Assembly: GCA_964059195.1 (NCBI GenBank)
Contig: CAXKWD010000005.1
Location: 150,565,265 to 150,629,264 of the forward strand
Length of the DNA stretch: 64,000 nt
Direction of reading: 5' to 3'
Origin: Ectobius pallidus
Taxonomy: Eukaryota; Arthropoda; Insecta; Blattodea; Ectobiidae
The notes beneath the pieces were generated by a model. That model did not search any database. It was not told where the DNA came from and saw only the letters and a list, made by a program, of their open reading frames with translations. The first letter of the stretch is position 1. Each line of letters opens with the position of its first letter. Shown here piece after piece: positions 57,073-64,000 of this stretch. The position numbers and the translations under genes are program-made.

Positions 57073-57880
57073 TATTTCTTTGGTTTTATTTGATGGTTGA
57101 GGTAACCTGTATTTTAGCAACTCAATTTCAGCTTCAAAGTTGACCATAGACGTTAACATCTGTAAGTTAATTTCATTCAGTTATGAACAGGACATAATAT
57201 CGCCCTTGGCACCTTAGTTTATCAAAGCCGAGATATTGAAACGAATCATCCCACTCTATTTTTAAAGTTACAATTTGAGTTAGCCAAATTATTTATTAAA
57301 ACACAACAGTATGTAATTCTTCTAACCGTTGTGGAAAAATATATTGATACCTCATTTACACGTAGCGATAAAATTTTAGCTTAGTTAGTAGTAAGACAAG
57401 ATCATGTTAATTTAAATCATAGTTTACTAATAGTTGAAAAATACTTCCAGTCCTTTTTACATTTAATGTGTTGTCCTTTTACTAAATTTCAAGTTACCAT
57501 ATATGTCTTTTATATACTTCACTTCTTGTATCACTTACACAATATTAATGTATTTATGTATTAATTATTGTGGTCGCTGGTGACCCTGGTCGTTGCGACC
57601 GAAATAAATATTTGTTTTAAAAAAAGTATGCTATTGACATCCATATTGAGAGCAGAGTTTTATTTCTCATATTTCTCACCATTTCTAAAATGGGGACTTC
57701 CATACAAAATTCCCCAACGATGGATGACATGTGCGTGTTGTCCTTTAATCACGTAAGCTTTGTCCTTACATATCACAAGAGAAATTAAACGAAATGAAAC
57801 CCTGATCAACATTTCGGGACACAGTAAAATGATAGACCTATATTTATTATAAGTCTCAATTTCAGAGAATAGTTCTTAGA
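57073..57880. other. Non-coding stretch
   Basis: Near 57572-57632 a hairpin-like GGTCGCTGG...GTTGCGACC precedes GAAATAAATATTTG and an A run, which might be the 3' end of a retroelement. No gene. Confidence 0.4.
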
Positions 57881-57949
57881 ATTAATAGCTGGTGCCCAAC
57901 TGGTATTCCTCTATTAAGGCAGCTATTTTATCTCTGTATGAAAACCAGA

Positions 57950-58091
57950 ATGTCATTATCATCATCATCATCATCATCCTTTCAAATATTAGGCCTAATG
58001 GCCTGTTACGGTCTCCTTCCATCGCCGGAATGGTCTGCCCACAGATCGTTTCCCACAAGGAATATAGTGAAGCATTTGTTTGCGTATTCAA
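57950..58091 (-). pseudogene. Putative LINE 3' fragment with (GAT)n tail
   Basis: The minus frame reads CGQTIPAMEGDRNRPLGLIF and then runs into the repeat GATGATGATGATGATGAT at 57956-57976. A short coding tail followed by a trinucleotide repeat resembles LINE 3' ends I have seen in cockroach-type sequence; this is recognition by eye. The methionine run in translation is only the microsatellite. Confidence 0.5.
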
Positions 58092-58228
58092 GAACGGTAC
58101 ATGCGGTGAATATGGTGTAGCCAGTTATGCCTGTATTCACTCAGGTATTGAGAAATAGGTCTAATGAAAAAAGACACCAGAATAGAAAACCAGAATGTTA
58201 ATCCTTAATTTCGCAAGACCCATTTCTT

Positions 58229-58345
58229 ATAAAACCTCGACGGACTGCACAGAAAACAATTTGTTTACACTATGCTGAAACCATGGTGTATTTCTTAAAC
58301 GTTATTCTGTAAGTTAGCATTACTTCACAATTTTTCCACCAATTT
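58229..58345 (+). repeat. Unclassified repeat H, copy 2
   Basis: CGACGGACTGCACAGAAAAC and a downstream ATGGTGTATTTCTTAAAC segment match 31065-31190. Confidence 0.5.
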
Positions 58346-59594
58346 ATTTTCTATTGGGGTACTTTTCACAAATATCGGATAAACTCATGTATCTAAGAGG
58401 ATACGTAATTAATTATATGTTTAAGGAAATGTTTCCTCGCCTTACAACATCCGGTATGCTTGTCTCCTGGTATCTGCATTATATGCATTACAAGACATTA
58501 AAAATGGTATATAGACCACTCTTAAATCAAAGCCTGTTGTAATATTTTTGTAGACAGAACGAACCGTCGAGGGTATACAAATGAGAAGGCTCACAAAATA
58601 GGTAGGCCTAAAACTTTTGTTTTAGTTCATGAGAACTTTAATTTCCTCCCTGGTGTAGCGTCGACAGTAATGTTTTGATATTCTTTCCCCCACCCGCCTT
58701 CTGACAGGTCTAGATATATATTTCAGAAGAAAGGGTGAGATGGACGAAGCTATATGGAAGTCCTGATGAGTATTTCACCTTACATCAACCTCATACCAAG
58801 AAATAGAACTCTGTAGAAGACATGACGTTTTTGCATACCGTCTCTACAAAGACTTAACTGTGTGCCCCAGGATACGAATCTAAAGATGAGCTATAGAAAT
58901 GACTGACCTAGGTGAAATTGCGTGCTATGTTTATGTTCTAGTAAGTCGCTATAACATTCACCATTAAAGTTATTTTGGCAAAGTATTTTCCGTCTAGTAC
59001 TAGTATAAGTATCAATTTCTGCAACATTATTAATACGAAATTTTCCACTAAAAAAATAAAACAAAAAACACAAAAACTTGCAATTTCTTATACAAGATAG
59101 TAGGCCTTAATAAAGTATTAAGAAATATACTCGAGTGATCCAGATAGCTCGTGCTCTGTTGCAGTTCCAAAAAGATAAGAGTGAAGAAAGAGGAGAGAAA
59201 AAGAACATAAAATTTAAGGGACATTCAGTAGATGATTGTGTAGTTGAATATAGTATAGTAGTCTATTAAATTATTTGCAACATAACAGAAGTTATATGAA
59301 AGTAATTTAATAATAAAGCCCATATATGTGTACTCAACGAAACATGTAGCTATTTTTTTCAGTATGAAAATTATTTATTTTTACGAATAATTATATAATT
59401 TAAAACGATTTAAGAACCATGCATGTCCCATACTCTTAATTAGCCTAAGATCTGCTTACAACACACCAAGGAAACATCACGCCTTGTAATTATGAAGACT
59501 TTATAACCAAAATTAAATGGGTTCAAAAAAGTATGACTATTATGACTGGGCATTTATTGGACGCAAAATATAAAGACGTAATAATTTATCACTC
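58346..59594. other. Non-coding stretch
   Basis: Nothing recognised; short frames only. Confidence 0.4.
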
Positions 59595-59597
59595 TTA

Positions 59598-59915
59598 TGC
59601 CGGTTGTCGACCAAGAGGGACAAGTGAGGGATTTCATATATAGTTGTGCCGGATTTCATATGTAGTTTTGTCGGCACAACTACATATGAAATACCGCACT
59701 GTATGTGAGGGATTTCATATATAGTTGTGCCGGATTTCATATGTAGTTTTGTCGGCACAACTACATATGAAATACCGCACTGTATGTGAGGGATTTCATA
59801 TATAGTTGTGCCGGATTTCATATGTAGTTTTGTCGGCACAACTACATACGAAATACCGCACTGTATGTGAGCTAAGTTAAACTAACTTAGCTTAGCTCTT
59901 GGTCGACAACCGGCA
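59598..59915. mobile_element. MITE with TTA flanks and internal palindromic 81-bp tandem repeats
   Basis: Perfect inverted ends TGCCGGTTGTCGACCAAGAG and CTCTTGGTCGACAACCGGCA are bordered by TTA at 59595-59597 and 59916-59918, a 3-bp duplication as in PIF/Harbinger elements. Inside are three 81-bp units starting at 59625, 59706 and 59787, almost identical. Each holds the hairpin ATTTCATATGTAGTT / AACTACATATGAAAT. A second palindrome, GCTAAGTT/AACTTAGC, lies at 59870-59890. The long minus-strand open frame is just the repeat translated. Confidence 0.88.
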
Positions 59916-59918
59916 TTA

Positions 59919-60779
59919 AGCTGTCAGATAGCGATGGTTACGAATCATAATCTGACTTACATAGGCATATTGTTCGCTTTATCCTTTCTTTTTGCGCAGA
60001 GAGATTAAACATTTTGATGGCAGAGTATAATATATTTCCTCGCTAGAATATATTTTTATTTTCATTTAAGCACAAGTGTAATTTATGAAGGATACAACTA
60101 ACTACACTGATTTGAAGACAATCCGAATATATTTAAAGAGATAGCTCCATAATTTAAACTGGTATATTATGCAACGAGCCTATAATGCCATTCATTAAGG
60201 TGTATGAAACGAGCGTAACGAGTTATATAATTTTCATACAATCGTCTGTAAGATAAATGCACATGACTGTTTTTTTTCGAACATAATTAAATGACTAAGT
60301 CTTGAGTTTTTAGAATAACTGATAAAACATCGATTCCATCTCGGAGACCATTCAGCTGTTAGTTCTTTGCGATAGAGGGCAGGCGTGCAGAGAGTAGGGC
60401 TTCGCTCGAACATTTTAACCTCCAAAGCAAAGCACATTAAAGCGTACGAAATGAATTAATTTTGTAATAATATTAAAATTAACTTTATTTTAAATACAAG
60501 TTGTTTGCTGCTTCCAAGGCTTGAATATTGTTCCTTTTAGTTGGAATACTAACAACAACAGCCATTTTTTTTTACAGTGGTTTGTTAAGTGCCTGTCAAT
60601 GATTAATTGACAAAAATCCAGATAACTGCAAATAATACCCAATTAACTATGGTATGTGTTCAAATAACAGTTTTATCTTCTCTGCAATTAACTGTCTGTG
60701 CAGTTAACCTTTATCCAGTTTTTTCTACCTCTAGTAGTAGCGAAGAATTCCTGAAGGAGTCGTTGGGAATTCCTACAAA
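59919..60779. other. Non-coding stretch
   Basis: No gene recognised. A region near 60540-60720 has GTTAACTGCACAGACAG-like complementary pieces that might be an eroded DNA transposon; boundaries are not visible. Confidence 0.4.
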
Positions 60780-60784
60780 ATCTT

Positions 60785-61190
60785 AGGAGGTAACCATTTT
60801 TGGTAAAGAAGAAATATTTAGAAAGTTTTGAAATGTGGTGCTGGAGACAGATAGAAAATATAAAGTGGATGGACATGGTGACAAACGAAGAGGTTCTGAG
60901 TAGAGTGGGTGAGAAGAAGTCAATCATACACACAATTCGTCAGAGGAAAGCAAACTGGATTGGGAACATTCTCAGAAGGAACTGCTTATTACATGATGTC
61001 GTAGAAGGAAGATTGGAGGGTACAACTAGGCTTGGAAGAAGAAGAATTCAGTTGTTGGACGATTTAAGGGAAAAGCGGAAATATTGGATGCTGAAGGAGG
61101 AAGCAGAGGATAGACAGTTTTGGAAAACAAAATTCGCGTACCAAGTTTGAAAACCTGCCGGAAGGCAGAATACTTACTACTACTACTAAG
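60785..61190 (+). pseudogene. LINE-G C-terminal fragment
   Basis: The frame 60800-61150 encodes LESFEMWCWRQIENIKWMDM, VTNEEVLSRVGEKKSIIHTI, RQRKANWIGNILRRNCLLHD and GRLEGTTRLGRRRIQLLDDL, ending FWKTKFAYQV. This is the well-known C-terminal segment of an insect LINE protein (EMWCWRRMEKI... RKANWIGHILRRNCLL). The 3' segment GAAAACCTGCCGGAAGGCAG leads to a (TAC)n tail at 61172-61188. The reverse transcriptase is absent (5' truncation). Not split by a stop, but not a functional unit. Confidence 0.87.
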
Positions 61191-61942
61191 GAAATGTGAA
61201 CTCCTACCATCTCTGAAAAATTACATCTTGTTAATTTCTACAATACCAATACCTGGAAAGCTTCCCATGCACACTTTAATGTTAATTTTTATCACCATTC
61301 TCATATGATCGAATTTTTAGAGGTGATGAAGAGAATGAAAAAAAACACTCACTCACAAATCGCGCAGTGCAGTAAATAGCATTTCATTTAGGGGGAGGAA
61401 AACGCTAAAGAAGGAAACAATAAAGTTTATGAATGAATATTTGTGAGTGCTTATCGCGTGAAGAAATAAAATATCAATAACTTTAAATATTTGTTTATTT
61501 ATTTATTGTAATCGATGTTTCGACAAAGGAATTAAAATTTAGCTTTAACAATATTATTATTATATGACTTTCGAAATTGTTATAATACAAAACAGTGAAC
61601 CAAAATAAAATTTTAACCACACCAGTTTGCATTAAAGTTGCTCAGTCCCAGGTCTGCGTTAAGTGGGAAGAAAAATTTCGTCTTTGTAGGAACTTACATA
61701 TAAAATTGTAGGAATTCACTTATCAAAATCCTATAAACAGCAACATTGTAGGAATTCATCTAATTCCCCCCCCCCCCGAATTAAGTGTAGATTAACTTTC
61801 CATTTTAAGGGCGATATCTGAACGTCCTTAAATAATTATTATTTTCCATAGTCCTAATTTTGATTATTTTCAACAGCTCCTGTTCTGAATGTGCATACAT
61901 ATTTTAACTGTGTGCCTTTTCCTCAACATAGTTTAGCGAATC
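61191..61942. other. Non-coding stretch
   Basis: Contains a poly-C run at about 61767-61777. No gene recognised. Confidence 0.4.
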
Positions 61943-62383
61943 GTGAATTCATTGGCAAGTATAAGGACCAAAAGACCACCGAGGAAGCAAATGATCAGCA
62001 CAATGAATAAAAGAGAGATGTGTATCGGGGACAATCTGAGTGTTGTTTGCACAAAGCCGATGTTATTTGGGGATGCGGCTGTCGTAGGCAATCTGGTGTA
62101 TCATTCATATGTCTTACCTAAGCTCATGCGACATGACGGACCGCCTGTCAGATCCGTGCACAGCCCCAAGCAAAAAGACTGTTCCTCTGTTTGTACTAGC
62201 CTTTTTCTTCTGTACAACCAACTATACTACTCTAAACTTTATCTAGCGATACCATATTGGATAAAAATAACACAGTGTAATGCAATTAATGATTTCGTAG
62301 CTACTTCAAACTTGAAACAATTTATATTTAGCAATTTGGACATAACACAATTATTATACAAACTGGAAGTAGTACGTAAGTGA
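61943..62383 (+). CDS. Unidentified 146-codon open reading frame
   Basis: This is the longest open frame that I cannot tie to a transposon. Its translation starts MNSLASIRTKRPPRKQMIST, with VGNLVYHSYVLPKLMRHDGP in the middle. It has no domain, signal peptide or repeat that I recognise. No promoter, splice or polyadenylation evidence supports it. It may be a chance frame or a fragment of an unidentified retroelement. No function is proposed. Confidence 0.2.
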   Translation: MNSLASIRTKRPPRKQMISTMNKREMCIGDNLSVVCTKPMLFGDAAVVGNLVYHSYVLPKLMRHDGPPVRSVHSPKQKDCSSVCTSLFLLYNQLYYSKLYLAIPYWIKITQCNAINDFVATSNLKQFIFSNLDITQLLYKLEVVRK

Positions 62384-62650
62384 TACATATGAAGATCTCA
62401 CCTTATACCCTCGTTTACGCAAGGGATGTTGGAAAATTTTAAAATTATGAAATTACAAATGAGGGGGCAGGATACGGAATGCTCAACTGTAGGCCTATGT
62501 ATAATGCAGATTTGAACATGTGGGACCATGTAATATATACTTATTAGTTACATAAAAATTGTCTGTAATTTTAAATGTTAGCTGTTTGATTCTTAAAATT
62601 ATTCGATTCTACCCGTCACTACAAAAAAAAGTGTGCGTGGAACGCCACGC
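62384..62650. other. Non-coding stretch
   Basis: Nothing recognised. Confidence 0.35.
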
Positions 62651-62652
62651 GA

Positions 62653-62975
62653 CAGAAGTGTTTTAATTTTTGTATTTTTTTCAATTTTGGATTATTGGAT
62701 GTTTTAAATTTTGGATTTTTGGATTTTTTATTACGGTGAAGGGCTCACCACGCCACTAGTTCGAAACAGTAATAACCCCCCACTCAATGCCTGATACCTT
62801 TTCCCCGAGCGCTCCCGTAATTTTTTTAATTTTTGGATTTTTTAATTTTGGATTTTTGGATTTTTGGATTTTTGAATTTTGGATTTTTAACTTTTTAATT
62901 TTTTATTTTTAGATTTTTAATTTTGGATTTTTAGATTTTTAATTTTGTATTTTTTTATTTTTTAAATTTTGGATA
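62653..62975 (+). repeat. T-rich degenerate minisatellite of GGATTTTT
   Basis: Imperfect repeats of TTTTGGATTTTT / TTTTAATTTTGGATTTTTGG fill 62653-62732 and 62820-62975. They are separated by an ordinary GC-richer segment (GAAGGGCTCACCACGCCAC ... CCGAGCGCTCCCG). The plus strand of the repeat has almost no C. Confidence 0.85.
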
Positions 62976-64000
62976 AGCCTTATCATCCAGTTGACTTTTC
63001 TGTGCAGTCCGTTCCGTCACAGCCACACTAATTTCGTGACGATTTTGTTCGTAATGCAAGTTTGGGTTAGCTCTCGATTTACTCCTACCGCGGCTAAAGA
63101 AGTTTCACTTCAAAAAGTAATTTTCCTAACAACTTCTCTTTGATTTCTAAATCCAAATAGGCATAAGTTGCACCTTACCTTTTTCTAGGGAAGTGGGTGT
63201 GTTGATTCCACTGATGCACGCACTACTGCAGTCGGTCGTCATTCTCATTTGCACGCCTTTGTAATAGTGTCAGTACATCTCCTCGCCCAATCTGTCACAT
63301 CTCCCGCAGCTATCTTCACCACAATAATGACACGTAGGGTGGGATGTAGTCTTTTGTTATTTGTACCACTGGAAAAAAGAAATCATTTCTTATAAATCAC
63401 TCTGCTGAAGGGAATATCCATATCCCGCCTTAGAACCAACAATTTAATTTCCATTTATGTGGGAATTCATACATCATATATAAACAAGATTATTCTGTTG
63501 ATTGAAACGAGAAAGTGGTTTTATTGAGACGTTTTATAATATTGTACTTTAGTACGATAAAGTAAGAAATGTTCAGAAAATGTAATGAAAAATGCCGCAA
63601 GAAATCAACATCCTATATAAAATATTAACAAATATAAACACATACTCTCCCTAGTCTCTCGTACTGTGCGTATTCTTCTACATAATATTCTATCAACTTT
63701 TTTTTTAGTATCTTTGACTTCATTTTCTCATCATGACACCCACTCACTGGGCTTGGAAAGGTGTAGTGGTAAACATAATTGGATCTGGGGGAAGTCCAAG
63801 CCTACGGCAAGGCCCGGAAGGCCTGAATATGACATACCGGTATATGTTTTTGTGATAAAGTCAGATAGAGGAATTACGCACACAAGCATTTCTCAAAAAT
63901 AAAAGTCACGTCTTCTATTTTTATTTATACAATTATTGATATTTTCCCACATCAATTTTCAGTAACATTTAATGTTCATATTGAATGAATTAATATTTAT
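62976..64000. other. Non-coding stretch to the end of the window
   Basis: No gene or element boundary recognised. A segment at 63745-63845 (ACTGGGCTTGGAAAGGTGTA, then GCAAGGCCCGGAAGGCC) is GC-richer but unidentified. Confidence 0.4.

Noticed and set aside
57938..58120. Serine-run or isoleucine-run proteins at a (TCA)n repeat
   Set aside because: The runs are the microsatellite translated in different frames.
59625..59867. Regular 81-bp repeats that could look like a CRISPR array
   Set aside because: Units are contiguous with no unique spacers, lie inside transposon ends, and the DNA is eukaryotic.
60535..60735. Complete Tigger/pogo element
   Set aside because: Some CAGATAACTG/AGTTAACTG-like complementarity exists, but no clean ends or TA duplication could be placed.

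Overview
This is a 64-kb stretch of AT-rich animal nuclear DNA with no recognisable host gene. The degenerate coding fragments and repeats fit an insect. The LINE C-terminal fragments (GHVARMGEERHIS, LHNDELHDLYSSP) and the recurring TAGGCCTA word match what I remember of cockroach genomes (Blattodea, e.g. Periplaneta). That assignment is inference from memory. I saw no operons, no CRISPR array, no intact tRNA gene and no splice-supported exon chain. Essentially all recognisable content is transposable elements (TEs), most of them dead or non-autonomous.

DNA transposons. hAT-type elements with 8-bp target duplications lie at 7169-7628, 15549-16282, 20361-20845, 34431-34891, 43149-43823 and 53221-54072, with a split pair at 45304-46752. 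Decayed hAT transposase C-termini sit at 33842-33961, 49727-50118 and inside 53221-54072. Tc1/mariner-type elements with TA flanks lie at 4335-5020, 23628-24171, 40528-41220, 50209-50713 (Tigger/pogo-like) and about 56560-57072, and a mariner stump at 44305-44575. Two of these (4335-5020, 40528-41220) carry an inverted copy of their own 3' end at the 5' side. Fold-back elements lie at 11552-11833, about 24808-25296 (with a 46-bp tandem array) and 59598-59915 (with an 81-bp tandem array and TTA flanks).

Retroelements. At least six kinds of non-LTR retrotransposon (LINE) fragment occur. The longest is the reverse-transcriptase half at 47261-48553, broken by one stop codon. Family LINE-1 recurs at 13160-13690, 27895-28110, 39105-39470 and 45439-45960. 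tRNA-derived SINEs of six families (A-F, my labels) are scattered, several with clear target-site duplications. A 5'-truncated 5S rRNA copy lies at 33083-33161.

Layout. 1-4.3 kb: unannotated AT-rich DNA with small tandem repeats. 4.3-25 kb: dense SINE, hAT and mariner content. 25-40 kb: sparser, with LINE remnants, the 5S fragment and a hAT element. 40-50.7 kb: the most complex cluster, with nested mariner, hAT, microsatellite and LINE pieces. 50.7-64 kb: hAT, fold-back and LINE fragments, and a T-rich degenerate minisatellite at 62.65-62.98 kb. The elements do not form a pathway. What they share is mobilisation: SINEs depend on LINE reverse transcriptase, and the short terminal-repeat elements depend on hAT or mariner transposases encoded elsewhere.
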